Counted from the stretch's first letter, positions 36,297 through 45,111 are shown. The stretch: DNA of 64,000 nt from Acidobacteriota bacterium (GCA_021324935.1 JAJPIE010000041.1:1-64000), one strand, 5' to 3'. Numbers and translations: made by a program. Notes: generated by a model from the letters alone, not told the origin.

Positions 36297-38570
36297 ATGA
36301 GCAGCACTCCCCAAAGCCCGGCTGCCCAGGGCAGCCAGGGCAATGGTATTCCTCGCGTCTTGGTCGCGACCACGGCGCTGCTGAGCTTCATTTCCTTCTG
36401 GCGCGCTGCGGCAATTGTTTTGAACGACCTCGCCTCCTCGGCTTACTACGCCGGCGGTGAAGCCGAAGGCTACATCGGCAAGGCCGCCCCCTGGTTCATC
36501 CTGGGCATCATGCTGTTTTCCTACGCGGTCCGCGCGATCTACGTGGAAAGCTGCAGCATGTTCGTTCGGGGCGGCGTTTACCGCGTGGTCAAGGAAGCTC
36601 TTGGCGGCACCCTGGCGAAATTCAGCGTTTCCGCGCTGATGTTCGACTACATCCTCACCGGCCCCATCAGCGGCGTCTCCGCCGGCCAGTACATCGTCGG
36701 CCTAATCAACGAAACCTCCGACTACATTCATCTGGGCTTGCACATCGCCCCCGATTTTGGCGCCGCTTTCTTCGCCGTTCTCTGCACCCTCTACTTCTGG
36801 TGGTACAACATCAAGGGCGTCCACGAATCCAGCCAGAAGGCCATGCGCATCATGCAGGTCACCACCGTCATGGTGGTTATCCTCATCTCCTGGTGCGTCT
36901 ACACGATCTTGGTTCGACACCCGCATCCGCCGCTCCCCCCTTTCCCGAAGCCCCGCAACCTGCGGCTGGAAGCCAATGCCATGGGATGGCTCTACGGTGT
37001 CCATTTCGCCCATTTTGCCGCTCTGATTGCGATTTTCATCGGCTTGGGCCATTCCGTCCTGGCCATGAGCGGCGAAGAATCGTTGGCCCAGGTCTATCGC
37101 GAGATCGAGCATCCGAAACTCCCGAACTTGAAGAAAACCGGCCTGGTCATCTTCATCTACAGCCTGGTGTTCACTTCGCTGGTTTCGTTCTTTGCGGTGA
37201 TGATCATTCCGGACGTGGAGCGCCAGAAGTTCCTGGAAAACCTTATCGGCGGCCTGGCGATGAATCTCGAAGGACCTTTCTTCCTCCGCCTGATTTTCCA
37301 CGGCTTCGTCGTTGTGGTCGGCACCTTGATCCTCGCCGGCGCGGTGAACACTGCGATTGTCGGCTCCAATGGCGTGCTCAATCGCGTGTCCGAAGATGGC
37401 GTGCTTGCCGATTGGTTCCGTGCCCCGCACCGTCGCTATGGCACCACCTACCGCATTATCTGGATTATTGCCGGGCTCCAGATTTTGACCATCATCATCA
37501 GCCGCGGCGACGTCACCTTCCTTGCCAACCTCTATGCCTTCGGCGTGATCTGGAGTTTCGCCATGAAAGGCCTCGCGGTCCTCGTGTTGCGCTATACGCA
37601 CCCCGGCGACCGCGAATACCGTGTCCCGCTCAATTTCCGGATCTTCGGCGTGGAAATACCCATCGGTCTTAGCTTCATCACTCTCGTCCTGCTCGGCATT
37701 GCCGTCATCAACCTGTTCACCAAGCCACAGGCGACGGTTGCCGGTGTCTCCTTTTCCATCTTCCTTTTCATCGTCTTCACGATCTCGGAGAAGGTAACCC
37801 ATCGCGCCCGTGGCGCGGTCGCGCACGTGGAAATGGACCAGTTCCACCTGGCCACCGAGGGAGTGCTCACGCCGGAAGCCGTGGGTGCGCGGCCAGGCAA
37901 TATTCTCGTGCCCGTCAGCAACGTTCACGCCCTCTACCACCTCGGAAACGTGCTGGACCGCGTGAAGCCCGGCCGAAGAGACGTCGTGGTTTTGCACGTC
38001 CGTTTGCTGCGCCGCGCGGCTTCCGGAGAATACGAATTGGAAGCAGAGCAGCTCTTCGGCAGCATCGAGCAGCAGCTTTTCTCGCAGGCCCTGGCCATCG
38101 CGGAAAAGCGCGGGAAGACCATCCGCCTCGCGGTCGTGGCATCCAACGAAATCTGGGACGCCATTTTGCGCGCGGCCGCTTCCCTGCAATCCAGCACCAT
38201 TGTGCTGGGACATTCACCGAAGGAATCCACCGAAGAGCAGGCGCGGGAAATCGGCGACGCCTGGGAAAAGCTCCCGGATCCCAAGCCGCAGTTCAATCTC
38301 GAAATTCATCTGGCCAACGGCGACAAGGTTTACAAGGTCCTCGGTCCGCACGCTCCCAATCTCACGGCGAACGAAGTGAACCTATTGCACCGCTTGTGGC
38401 TGCGCTTCAGCGAAGCTTCCGCGCCCCTCGAACTTCACCACCACGATGTGGTGCATTTCGCCCTGGAAGAAGTGATGAAGGAACTCGACGAAGGCCAGGA
38501 AGAGGCGCTCTTCGCCAGGCTAAAGGCTCATCTCGAGGCTAACGCCAAAAAGAAACCGCCCAAGATTTAG
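36297..38570 (+). CDS. APC-superfamily permease with a C-terminal UspA-like domain
   Basis: 757 residues. Residues 20-505 carry about twelve membrane segments of an amino-acid/polyamine/organocation permease (for example AAIVLNDLASSAYYAGGEAE near the start, and EYRVPLNFRIFGVEIPIGLS). Residues about 530-757 are cytoplasmic and resemble universal-stress-protein folds (GNILVPVSNVHALYHLGNVL; AVVASNEIWDAILRAAASLQ; STIVLGHSPKESTEEQAREI). The substrate is not predictable. Similar APC-UspA fusions exist in many bacteria. The gene is divergent from the deacetylase-caspase gene, with 165 bp between their starts, and is followed by a terminator. Confidence 0.85.
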   Translation: MSSTPQSPAAQGSQGNGIPRVLVATTALLSFISFWRAAAIVLNDLASSAYYAGGEAEGYIGKAAPWFILGIMLFSYAVRAIYVESCSMFVRGGVYRVVKEALGGTLAKFSVSALMFDYILTGPISGVSAGQYIVGLINETSDYIHLGLHIAPDFGAAFFAVLCTLYFWWYNIKGVHESSQKAMRIMQVTTVMVVILISWCVYTILVRHPHPPLPPFPKPRNLRLEANAMGWLYGVHFAHFAALIAIFIGLGHSVLAMSGEESLAQVYREIEHPKLPNLKKTGLVIFIYSLVFTSLVSFFAVMIIPDVERQKFLENLIGGLAMNLEGPFFLRLIFHGFVVVVGTLILAGAVNTAIVGSNGVLNRVSEDGVLADWFRAPHRRYGTTYRIIWIIAGLQILTIIISRGDVTFLANLYAFGVIWSFAMKGLAVLVLRYTHPGDREYRVPLNFRIFGVEIPIGLSFITLVLLGIAVINLFTKPQATVAGVSFSIFLFIVFTISEKVTHRARGAVAHVEMDQFHLATEGVLTPEAVGARPGNILVPVSNVHALYHLGNVLDRVKPGRRDVVVLHVRLLRRAASGEYELEAEQLFGSIEQQLFSQALAIAEKRGKTIRLAVVASNEIWDAILRAAASLQSSTIVLGHSPKESTEEQAREIGDAWEKLPDPKPQFNLEIHLANGDKVYKVLGPHAPNLTANEVNLLHRLWLRFSEASAPLELHHHDVVHFALEEVMKELDEGQEEALFARLKAHLEANAKKKPPKI

Positions 38571-38643
38571 CGGCGAAGGAACAATCGCCGAGGGAAGGTC
38601 TCCCGCCGCGTTTCACCCGTCTTGCAAGAATTCGAACGGCCTG

Positions 38644-38672
38644 CCCGAAGGCCATTTCGGGGCCATTTTTTT
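38644..38672 (+). terminator. Intrinsic terminator after the APC permease
   Basis: CCCGAA (38644-38649) pairs with TTCGGG (38656-38661) around GGCCAT, followed by GCC and a run of seven T. It lies about 75 nt after the permease stop. The gap 38571-38919 also holds a perfect palindrome and REP copy C, and no gene. Confidence 0.55.
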
Positions 38673-38806
38673 ACAGCCCTCCCTGGTCAGACCACGAAGG
38701 GCCTTCCGCTAGTACTTGCCCCATTTCAAGATCTCTTTGGTTTCCCGGGACTTGCGCGTTTCACCCAGAATTCTGTTAACCGGCAATAACCTTAAGAATT
38801 TACTTT

Positions 38807-38828
38807 AAATGTCGGCGCGCCGACATTT
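38807..38828. repeat. Perfect 22-bp palindrome near the mscL 3' end
   Basis: AAATGTCGGCG is followed at once by its exact reverse complement CGCCGACATTT. It lies between the APC terminator and the 3' end of mscL. It could be a bidirectional terminator stem (A and T tracts flank it) or a binding site for a dimeric protein. Confidence 0.6.
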
Positions 38829-38836
38829 TCCACCAC

Positions 38837-38870
38837 TGGCACAGGAACGCCTGCCGGCGCCCCGTGCCAC
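38837..38870. repeat. REP-like palindromic repeat, copy C
   Basis: TGGCACAGGAACGCCTGCC starts the copy and CGTGCCA ends it (TGGCAC...GTGCCA arms). The inner part is degenerate relative to copy B. Confidence 0.45.
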
Positions 38871-38919
38871 TGAACTTTCTTTTCGCACTCGATATGGAAT
38901 GCCGACCTCGGGCGAAGCG

Positions 38920-39345
38920 CTACACCGCGCTGGTGCAGTGCCCGCACTTTTTCGCGCCGATCGGAATGGGCATCGCGCACTGCGGGCAGTCCTTGGTGGT
39001 TACTGGCGCCGGCGGCTTGGGCAGCCACTTGTTGACGGATCGCACCACCAGAAAAATGCAAAACGCAACGATCACGAAATTGATGACGGTATTGATGAAA
39101 TTGCCGTAGTTCAACGTTGGTGCGCCCGCTGCCTTGGCCGCCGCCAGCGTGTCGAACGATTTGTCGCTCAGATTGATAAACAGATTGGAGAAGTCCACCT
39201 TCCCCAGCAGCCGGCCGATCGGCGGCATCAGGATGTCGTCCACCATGGACCCAACAATCTTGCCAAAGGCCGCTCCGAGAATCACGCCGACCGCCAGATC
39301 CAGGACGCTGCCTCGCATTGCAAATTCCTTGAATTCTTTGAACAC
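38920..39345 (-). CDS. mscL: Large-conductance mechanosensitive channel MscL with a C-terminal zinc-ribbon-like tail
   Basis: 141 residues from a GTG at 39345 (GGAGAAAATCC lies just upstream). The start [20 protein letters not shown], the first membrane helix, the periplasmic loop and the second helix ([17 protein letters not shown], about 85-101) follow the MscL plan. The inner-membrane pore opens under tension to release solutes. Instead of the usual short helical bundle only, the cytoplasmic tail ends with Cys pairs CPQC (120-123) and CGHC (134-137), a zinc-ribbon-like element. It lies downstream of the small membrane protein and cyclophilin genes on the same strand, but the 100-bp spacing suggests its own expression. 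Confidence 0.92.
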   Translation of the reverse strand: MFKEFKEFAMRGSVLDLAVGVILGAAFGKIVGSMVDDILMPPIGRLLGKVDFSNLFINLSDKSFDTLAAAKAAGAPTLNYGNFINTVINFVIVAFCIFLVVRSVNKWLPKPPAPVTTKDCPQCAMPIPIGAKKCGHCTSAV

Positions 39346-39449
39346 GGATTTTCTCCTGTAACAAGATTCGAGCGGTAGACGCACGCTCGTGGAGCTTTCT
39401 CACCCGGGCGGTATTCAGGATATTGGCGGGGATTATAGCTGAAGAAGAG

Positions 39450-39809
39450 CTAGTGTTGCCGCAAAATGAGCAGGCAGCCAACGCTGCCGCGCACCAGGAG
39501 CAGGAGGCCGGCGAAGATCATCAGCGGGAAAATCCAGCCGAAAGGTGCGCGAGACATCGCCAGCATCACCAGGCCCAGGAGCACCAGCGAACCCCCGCGA
39601 TTCCATTTCTGCCATCTTCTCCAGAGCTCGCCGGGGCGCGCCAGGGCTATGGCTCCCCAGGCGATCAAAGCAAAACTCAACAAAAGCCATGCCCGGCTTC
39701 CGTTGTCGAAAGCGATCCGCCGGTTCGCCGCCAGCCACACCAGCAGCGCGCCCAGCAGCAGGAATACGAACTCAACCAGAATTTCGGTCAGGCGCGCGGG
39801 CGAGAGCAT
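39450..39809 (-). CDS. Small four-helix membrane protein, unknown function
   Basis: 119 residues with four predicted membrane segments (VEFVFLLLGALLVWLAA; WLLLSFALIAWGAIALA; GSLVLLGLVMLAMS; WIFPLMIFAGLLLLVRG) and a basic loop WRRWQKWNRG between the second and third. I do not recognise a family. It lies 15 bp downstream of the cyclophilin gene on the same strand, so the two are probably cotranscribed. Confidence 0.6.
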   Translation of the reverse strand: MLSPARLTEILVEFVFLLLGALLVWLAANRRIAFDNGSRAWLLLSFALIAWGAIALARPGELWRRWQKWNRGGSLVLLGLVMLAMSRAPFGWIFPLMIFAGLLLLVRGSVGCLLILRQH

Positions 39810-39824
39810 CCGAGCCTCGGAGGA

Positions 39825-40349
39825 TCAGGGGACGCGTTCGAGGCGGACTTTCATCGTCACCGGCACGCGCGGCCGGTCCATGCCATCGCAGGCGACTTCG
39901 GAGATTTTCACGGCGACGTCCTGGCCTTCCACCACCTCGCCAAAGATGCTGTGTCGGTTGTCGAGATGCGGCGTCGGCGCCACGGTGATGAAGAACTGGC
40001 TGCCGTTAGTGTTCGGGCCCGCGTTGGCCATCGAGAGCTTACCCGGCTTGTTGTGGCGCAGGCTGGGATGAAACTCGTCAGCAAAGTTGTAGCCCGGGCC
40101 GCCGCGGCCGTCGCCCTGCGGGCAGCCGCCCTGAATCATGAACTGCGGGATCACGCGATGAAAGATCAGGCCGTCGTAGTAGGGGCGCTTTTCTTTCTTG
40201 CCGGTGATCGGATCGCGGAACTCTTTCGTGCCCTCCGCGAGGCCCACAAAATTCTCAACCGTCTTCGGCGCTTCCTTCTCAAACAGCCGGCAAACGATGT
40301 TGCCCTGCGGAGTTTCGAAAATTGCATAGGTACCGGACGGTCTGGCCAT
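39825..40349 (-). CDS. Cyclophilin-type peptidyl-prolyl cis-trans isomerase
   Basis: 174 residues from the ATG at 40349, which follows AAAGGAGCG by 3-7 nt; an ATG 6 codons earlier is also in frame. The cyclophilin core is complete: [19 protein letters not shown] (catalytic Arg and Phe/Gln), [20 protein letters not shown] and [13 protein letters not shown]. No signal peptide is seen, so it acts in the cytoplasm as a folding catalyst. REP copy D lies about 75 bp upstream of its start. Confidence 0.93.
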   Translation of the reverse strand: MARPSGTYAIFETPQGNIVCRLFEKEAPKTVENFVGLAEGTKEFRDPITGKKEKRPYYDGLIFHRVIPQFMIQGGCPQGDGRGGPGYNFADEFHPSLRHNKPGKLSMANAGPNTNGSQFFITVAPTPHLDNRHSIFGEVVEGQDVAVKISEVACDGMDRPRVPVTMKVRLERVP

Positions 40350-40424
40350 GTGCGCTCCTTTGTGCATACCTTTCTATGCTACTGGCAATCGCGAAGGCAA
40401 TGCAAACCATCGGCGGAAGCGGCG

Positions 40425-40453
40425 GTGGCGCACCCAGGCATTTCTGCCTGTGC
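40425..40453. repeat. REP-like palindromic repeat, copy D
   Basis: TGGCGCACCCAGGCATTTCT continues GCCTGTGC. The arms CAGGCA and TGCCTG remain intact and the outer arms are degenerate. It lies between the DinB/YfiT protein gene and the cyclophilin gene. Confidence 0.5.
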
Positions 40454-40526
40454 AGTCTAGCCCGCTTCTACCAGCGCAATGCCGCCAAGTGAGGCGAAGT
40501 CCGGGCTGAAGTTGCCCGCTAAGAAG

Positions 40527-41051
40527 CTAGCTCCAGCCTTTTTGTTTGCGAAGTTCGGTGATGTGCGCGGTGTGATGCCGTCCGTGCCACGCGTATAGGA
40601 AGAGCAGCCAGTCCACATTTCGCAAGCCAAAATCCGGATGCCGCACCGTTCTTCCGAACTGCGCCGGCGTCACTGTTCTCAGCAGGCGCACCCAGCGATC
40701 GTGCAACGGTTCCAGCAGCTTCAGCGAGATTTCAACGGGCGCATGCGCGGCATCTTCCAGCTTTGCCCACACGCTTTCCTCATACGGCTTGATGGCCGGT
40801 TCGGTTTCCGTCAGCGCCAGCCGCAGCCGGATGTACGCGTTGATGTGGCTGTCCGCCACGTGATGTACCACCTGCCGCACGCTCCATCCGCCTTCGCGGT
40901 AAGGAGTCTCGAGTTGCGCGTCGCTCAGCCCGGCCACCGCTGCGCGCAATTTCGCCGGTGCCGCGGCGATGTCTTCGATTGCCGCCGTGCGCGTGACGCC
41001 CGTAATCGCTTCCGGCATTTCAAATTTCCCAATCGGATATCGCGGATCCAT
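40527..41051 (-). CDS. YfiT/DinB-superfamily metal-dependent protein
   Basis: 174 residues of the DinB_2/YfiT fold. The metal-binding His residues are visible in VRQVVHHVADSHINAYIRL and in the C-terminal LYAWHGRHHTAHITELR. The N-terminal YPIGKFEMP opening is typical of YfiT. Homologues are thiol-dependent transferases (bacillithiol in Bacillus) or putative hydrolases; the substrate here is unknown. It is transcribed divergently from trxB, with a 261-bp gap that holds the trxB promoter. Confidence 0.85.
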   Translation of the reverse strand: MDPRYPIGKFEMPEAITGVTRTAAIEDIAAAPAKLRAAVAGLSDAQLETPYREGGWSVRQVVHHVADSHINAYIRLRLALTETEPAIKPYEESVWAKLEDAAHAPVEISLKLLEPLHDRWVRLLRTVTPAQFGRTVRHPDFGLRNVDWLLFLYAWHGRHHTAHITELRKQKGWS

Positions 41052-41167
41052 GAGTTCACCCCGTCGAAGTAACTTTTTGCAACTTATTCACTCTAAGGAG
41101 GGCCCTTGGCGGCGTCCAGCGCTCTTCACCGAGCATTGCTTGCCAAATTGGATGCTCCGCCGGCGTC

Positions 41168-41196
41168 TTCTGGCACCAGCGCTTGTTCGCTATAAT
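41168..41196 (+). promoter_or_regulatory. Candidate promoter of trxB
   Basis: A consensus -10 TATAAT at 41191-41196 with a weak -35 (TCTGGC) 17 bp upstream. The leader to trxB would be about 110 nt. I see no hairpin of note in it. Confidence 0.4.
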
Positions 41197-41312
41197 TATG
41201 GGGCGTCTCCGCCTTCGCGCGCCACGCATGCGCTCCATGGTTGTTCAGCGGGCAGGGAATGCTACAATCCTCGCCTTGTACCGGCAAGCTCGAAGAACGA
41301 ATCTAAGATTGG

Positions 41313-42245
41313 ATGAATTCCTTTATGCATAATGTTGTCATTGTCGGAAGCGGCTGTGCCGGCTTGACCGCGGCGATTTACACCGCGCGCGCCAACCTGA
41401 AGCCCCTCGTTCTGGATGGCCATGAACCCGGCGGGCAGCTCTCCCTGACCACGCACGTCGAAAATTTTCCGGGTTTTCCCGACGGCATCATGGGGCCCGA
41501 ATTGATCGAAAACATGCGCAAGCAGGCGCAGAAGTTTGGCGCCGAATTCAAGGCCGGCGCCGTGACCGAGGTCGATTTGACCCAGCGTCCATTCAAGATC
41601 ACCGCGGGAAAGGACGTCTACGAAGCGAAATCGCTGATCGTTGCCGCCGGCGCCTCCGCGCGCTTGCTCGGCCTGCCCGGCGAACGCGAGCTCATCGGCC
41701 GCGGCCTCTCCACCTGCGCCACCTGCGACGGCTACTTCTTTCGGGGAAAGCCGATCGCGGTCGTCGGCGGCGGCGATTCGGCCATGGAAGAAGCGAACTT
41801 CCTTTCACGTTATGCCAGCCGCGTTTACCTGATTCACCGTCGCGAGGAGTTCCGCGCCTCCAAAATCATGATTGATCGCGCGAAAGCGAACGAGAAGGTT
41901 GAATTTGTCGTTCCTTACGTCGTCGAGGAAATTCTCGCGCCGGAAAAAGTCGTCACCGGCGTGCGCTTGCGGAACGTCAAAACCGGCGAGAAGCGCGACA
42001 TCCCGCTCGATGGCGTATTCGTCGCCATCGGCCACGATCCGAACTCCACGGCATTTCGCGGCAAACTGGAAACCGACGAGAACGGATATATCGTTCCGAA
42101 ACACGGCAGCCTGACCACAGTTCCGGGCGTGTTCGTCGCCGGCGACGTGCAGGATCATCGTTACCGCCAGGCGGTCACCGCCGCGGGTTCCGGCTGCATG
42201 GCTGCGCTGGACGCTGAAAAGTTTCTCGAAGAACACAAGGACTAG
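41313..42245 (+). CDS. trxB: Thioredoxin-disulfide reductase
   Basis: 310-residue FAD/NADPH flavoprotein that reduces thioredoxin. It has the FAD-binding VIVGSGCAGLTAAIYTA (Cys replaces the more usual Pro of GxGPAG), the redox pair CATC (135, 138), the NADPH motif VVGGGDSAMEEANFL, and the C-terminal FAD motif PGVFVAGDVQDHRYRQAVTA. Length and order are standard. An ATG at 41325 is an alternative start. A TlpA-like thioredoxin gene lies 2 kb away on the other strand and could be one of its partners, which is inference. A proline dehydrogenase gene follows after 47 bp. Confidence 0.95.
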   Translation: MNSFMHNVVIVGSGCAGLTAAIYTARANLKPLVLDGHEPGGQLSLTTHVENFPGFPDGIMGPELIENMRKQAQKFGAEFKAGAVTEVDLTQRPFKITAGKDVYEAKSLIVAAGASARLLGLPGERELIGRGLSTCATCDGYFFRGKPIAVVGGGDSAMEEANFLSRYASRVYLIHRREEFRASKIMIDRAKANEKVEFVVPYVVEEILAPEKVVTGVRLRNVKTGEKRDIPLDGVFVAIGHDPNSTAFRGKLETDENGYIVPKHGSLTTVPGVFVAGDVQDHRYRQAVTAAGSGCMAALDAEKFLEEHKD

Positions 42246-42292
42246 CTCTGCACTAGCCCCGGGCGTTAACTCCGGGCATAATCAATAAGTCC

Positions 42293-43207
42293 ATGCTGCG
42301 TTCGATCCTTCTGAAACTTTCCGAAAGCAAAGGCATTGCCCACTGGGTCACCACCAACGCTTCGACGCGCCGGATGTCTCACCGTTTTGTCGCCGGCGAG
42401 ACGCTCGATGAAGCGCTGCAAGCCGCACGCGCCTGCAACGACGCAGGCATGATGGCCACGCTCGACTATCTCGGTGAAAACGTCAGCACCACCGGCGACG
42501 CGCAAAAAGCCCGCGACGCCTATCTGGAAATCTTCGATCGCATCGCCCAGGAAAAACTCAACGCCAACGTTTCCTGCAAGCTGACGCAGCTTGGACTTGA
42601 CCTTTCCGTGGAGTTCTGCGAAGGGCTTGTTCTATCGATTGCCGAACGCGCCTCCACCTGCGACAGTTTCCTGCGCATTGACATGGAAGGGTCGATCTAC
42701 ACGCAGCGCACCATCGAACTCGTCAAGCGCGTGCGCGCGCAGACTCCCACCGTCGGCACGGTCATCCAGTCCTATTTGTATCGCAGCGAAAGCGACGTCC
42801 ACGACCTGCTCTCCTATGGTTGCCGTATCCGCCTGTGCAAAGGCGCCTACAAGGAGTCTGTCGAAGTGGCATACCCGAGCAAAGCGGACGTGGACGCGAA
42901 TTACGTTCGCCTGATGCGCATTTTGCTTCCCAGCGGCTTTTATCACGGCATCGCCACACACGATCCTCGCATGATCGCGGAGACCATTCGCTGGGCCGCG
43001 GAGAAACAGATCTCCAAGGACGACTTCGAGTTTCAGATGCTTTACGGGGTGCGCACGGACTTGCAGCGGCAACTTGTCCGCGACGGTTATCGCTTGCGGA
43101 TTTACATCCCCTATGGCCGCGACTGGTTCCCTTACTTTATGCGCCGCCTGGCGGAACGCCCGGCCAACGTCGGCTTCTTCCTGCGAAATCTCTTCCGCGG
43201 CCGCTGA
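42293..43207 (+). CDS. Proline dehydrogenase (monofunctional)
   Basis: 304-residue FAD enzyme oxidising L-proline to pyrroline-5-carboxylate. The PRODH barrel is recognised by LNANVSCKLTQLGLDLS, FLRIDMEGSIYTQRTIEL, VIQSYLYRSESDVHDLLSYG, RIRLCKGAYKE and a C-terminal QMLYGVRTDLQRQLVRDGY followed by RIYIPYGRDWFPYFMRRL. The size fits monofunctional bacterial PutM-type enzymes; no P5C dehydrogenase domain is attached or adjacent. It may be cotranscribed with trxB. Confidence 0.92.
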   Translation: MLRSILLKLSESKGIAHWVTTNASTRRMSHRFVAGETLDEALQAARACNDAGMMATLDYLGENVSTTGDAQKARDAYLEIFDRIAQEKLNANVSCKLTQLGLDLSVEFCEGLVLSIAERASTCDSFLRIDMEGSIYTQRTIELVKRVRAQTPTVGTVIQSYLYRSESDVHDLLSYGCRIRLCKGAYKESVEVAYPSKADVDANYVRLMRILLPSGFYHGIATHDPRMIAETIRWAAEKQISKDDFEFQMLYGVRTDLQRQLVRDGYRLRIYIPYGRDWFPYFMRRLAERPANVGFFLRNLFRGR

Positions 43208-43263
43208 ACTTTTTTAACAAATGGTCGCTTGGCTCCGGCCGCGACGCCGGCTGCACCCGCCTG

Positions 43264-43980
43264 TCAGCTCAGACTTTCGCCCGGATGCAACGCGTGAATC
43301 TCCAGCCCCGCGATGTCGTTAGTTTCCGAGGTCAATTGCTCGGGCGTTCCAGTCAGCATGGGAAACGTCGCATAGTGCATCGGAATCACGTGCTTCACGC
43401 CCAGCAGGCGAATCGCAAACGATGCCTCGCGCGGCCCCATTGTGAAGATGTCGCCGATCGGCAGGCAAGCGATGTCGGGTTTGTAGATCTCCCCGATGAG
43501 TTTCATGTCGCCAAAAATGGCGGTGTCACCCGCGTGATACAGCGTCACGCCGCCGGGCAGCCGCACGATATAGCCGCCCGCTTCCCCTGCGTACAACCGT
43601 TCGCCGGCGTCCTCGATGGAATTGGAGTGAAACGCGTTGGTCATCGTAATGTCGAAATCGCCAACCTTCTGCGAGCCGCCTTTGTTGCCGGGAAGCGCTT
43701 GCGCGCCGGTCCGCTTCGATTCCAGCCAGAGGTACGTTTCAAACGTCGCCACCACTTTCGGTTTGTACTCTTTGGCCAAAGCGAGCAGGTCACCCAGATG
43801 GTCCGAATGGCCGTGCGTCAGGAAGATGGCATCCAGCCGCGCCAGCTTCTTCAGGTTCTCCGGGCAGCGCGGATTCGTGTGAACCCAGGGATCGATGAGG
43901 GCAAACTGCCCGCTGGGTGTCTCCAGGCCAAAGGTGCTGTGCCCGAAATAGGTGATCGTGTTGCCTTTCAGATTCAGCAT
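43264..43980 (-). CDS. UPF0173 metallo-beta-lactamase-fold hydrolase
   Basis: 238 residues. The start ITYFGHSTFGLETPSGQFAL and the metal motif THGHSDHLGD (HxHxDH) place it in the UPF0173/L-ascorbate lactonase-like branch. Further ligands are in NAFHSNSIED and LYHAGDTAIFGDM, and HYATFPMLTG near the end. The substrate is unknown. The ATG at 43980 follows GAGGAGAAGCC. The TlpA-like gene ends 22 bp upstream on the same strand, so the two form a small operon. Confidence 0.9.
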   Translation of the reverse strand: MLNLKGNTITYFGHSTFGLETPSGQFALIDPWVHTNPRCPENLKKLARLDAIFLTHGHSDHLGDLLALAKEYKPKVVATFETYLWLESKRTGAQALPGNKGGSQKVGDFDITMTNAFHSNSIEDAGERLYAGEAGGYIVRLPGGVTLYHAGDTAIFGDMKLIGEIYKPDIACLPIGDIFTMGPREASFAIRLLGVKHVIPMHYATFPMLTGTPEQLTSETNDIAGLEIHALHPGESLS

Positions 43981-44002
43981 GGCTTCTCCTCGATGTCGAA
44001 GA

Positions 44003-44506
44003 TTACTTCGAGAGCAGCATTTTGATGGCGGCTTCGTAAGTTTCGCGATCGCTGGCGCCGCCCAGGTGGCCGATTTGCCGGCCATCCTTGGCGTAGAAGA
44101 ACGAAGCGGGGATCGCTCCATTCCAGCCGGGCATGACGGCCTGCACGAAAGCGTCCTCCTCGCCTTTTTTCTTGCGGTAGTTGGGGAATACGGGCTTGTA
44201 GCGGGCAAGGAACCTGCGCATGAGGATCAGATCGCCGTCCTGGTCCAGGCTGATGCCGACTACTTTCAAGCCCTTGGGGGCGTACTGCTTGGCCAGTTCG
44301 TTCAGCATCGGATATTCGTCGCGGCAGGGCTCGCACCATGTCGCCCAGAACGTCACCAGCAGCGGCTTGCCTTTGTACTGCTGCAACAGCTTCTGGTAAT
44401 CCTGGACGTCCAGAAGCGGCGGATCCTTCGGCGAAGCCGTCTGCGGTGCGGCTGCGGCCATTCCCCCGAGCAATAGCAATCCTGCCAGCGCGATTCCGAG
44501 TCTCAT
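44003..44506 (-). CDS. TlpA-like thioredoxin-fold protein, exported
   Basis: 167 residues with a signal peptide (LGIALAGLLLLGGMAAAA, about 3-20) and a thioredoxin fold: PLLVTFWATWCEPCRDEYPM with the redox pair Cys58/Cys61, then LKVVGISLDQDGDLILMRRF, and the cis-Pro region GAIPASFFYAKDGRQI. Such proteins reduce disulfides in the periplasm, for example in cytochrome c or copper-centre assembly. The partner is not clear here. It is upstream of the UPF0173 hydrolase in the same transcript. Confidence 0.88.
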   Translation of the reverse strand: MRLGIALAGLLLLGGMAAAAPQTASPKDPPLLDVQDYQKLLQQYKGKPLLVTFWATWCEPCRDEYPMLNELAKQYAPKGLKVVGISLDQDGDLILMRRFLARYKPVFPNYRKKKGEEDAFVQAVMPGWNGAIPASFFYAKDGRQIGHLGGASDRETYEAAIKMLLSK

Positions 44507-44683
44507 GCTGTCTCCTCTGCCCCATTATTCTAGCCTTTTCGGGCCGGTTGAGAATCCACCTACTACCGCGTAGAATGGAGTTGATGCTGCCTTTGCCAAG
44601 GCGGCCTTATTTTATTTTGGACTGACGCCGGTTGCCCAACGTAAGCGAGCCCGGCACGTTTCCCGAAGCAAAGGAGAGTTTGC

Positions 44684-44947
44684 ATGGCATATGTGATTGC
44701 CGAACCTTGCATCAACACGAAGGACACGGCGTGTGTTGATGTCTGTCCGGTGGACTGCATCCACCCGCGCAAGGATGAGCCGAATCATCAGAGCGAGACC
44801 ATGCTTTATATCAATCCCGTCGAATGCATTGATTGCGGCGCCTGCGTCCCGGTTTGCCCGGTCACCGCGATTTTCGCTCTCGAGGATCTTCCTGAAAAGT
44901 GGCAAAGTTTCGCCGCGATAAATGCGCAGTGGTACGAAAAGAAGTAA
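44684..44947 (+). CDS. Seven-iron (3Fe-4S/4Fe-4S) ferredoxin
   Basis: 87 residues: MAYVIAEPCINTKDTACVDV followed by CPVDCIHPRKDEPNHQ, then the second cluster motif CIDCGACVPVCPVTAI. The spacing CxxxxxxxC...CP is that of FdxA-type 7Fe ferredoxins. It carries electrons in the cytoplasm. ATG start with AAAGGAGAG upstream. A strong terminator follows 30 nt after the stop, so it is a single-gene unit. Confidence 0.93.
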   Translation: MAYVIAEPCINTKDTACVDVCPVDCIHPRKDEPNHQSETMLYINPVECIDCGACVPVCPVTAIFALEDLPEKWQSFAAINAQWYEKK

Positions 44948-44978
44948 GCCGTTTTGCCGGCATTTCTCAGGTTTTTCC

Positions 44979-45007
44979 GAGCCCCGGTTTCCGGGGCTCT
45001 TTTCTTT
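44979..45007 (+). terminator. Intrinsic terminator after the ferredoxin gene
   Basis: A perfect 9-bp stem, GAGCCCCGG (44979-44987) and CCGGGGCTC (44991-44999), with loop TTT and a tail TTTTCTTT. Confidence 0.92.
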
Positions 45008-45111
45008 CGAGAAACACGAAATTTGCGCTTCCGGCCGCCGCCCCGAGGCTGCCTTTCGCGCCCAATCGACATCCAATTCGTTGCGATTTGCCGCTTGAGT
45101 TGAGGGAAACC

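Noticed and set aside
42246..42290. Terminator after trxB (CCCGG...CCGGG)
   Set aside because: The stem is only 5 bp with a long loop and no T tract follows.
44899..45111. Upstream extension of the alpha/beta hydrolase frame
   Set aside because: It overlaps the ferredoxin gene and its terminator; the TTG at 45112 with a ribosome site and signal peptide fits better.
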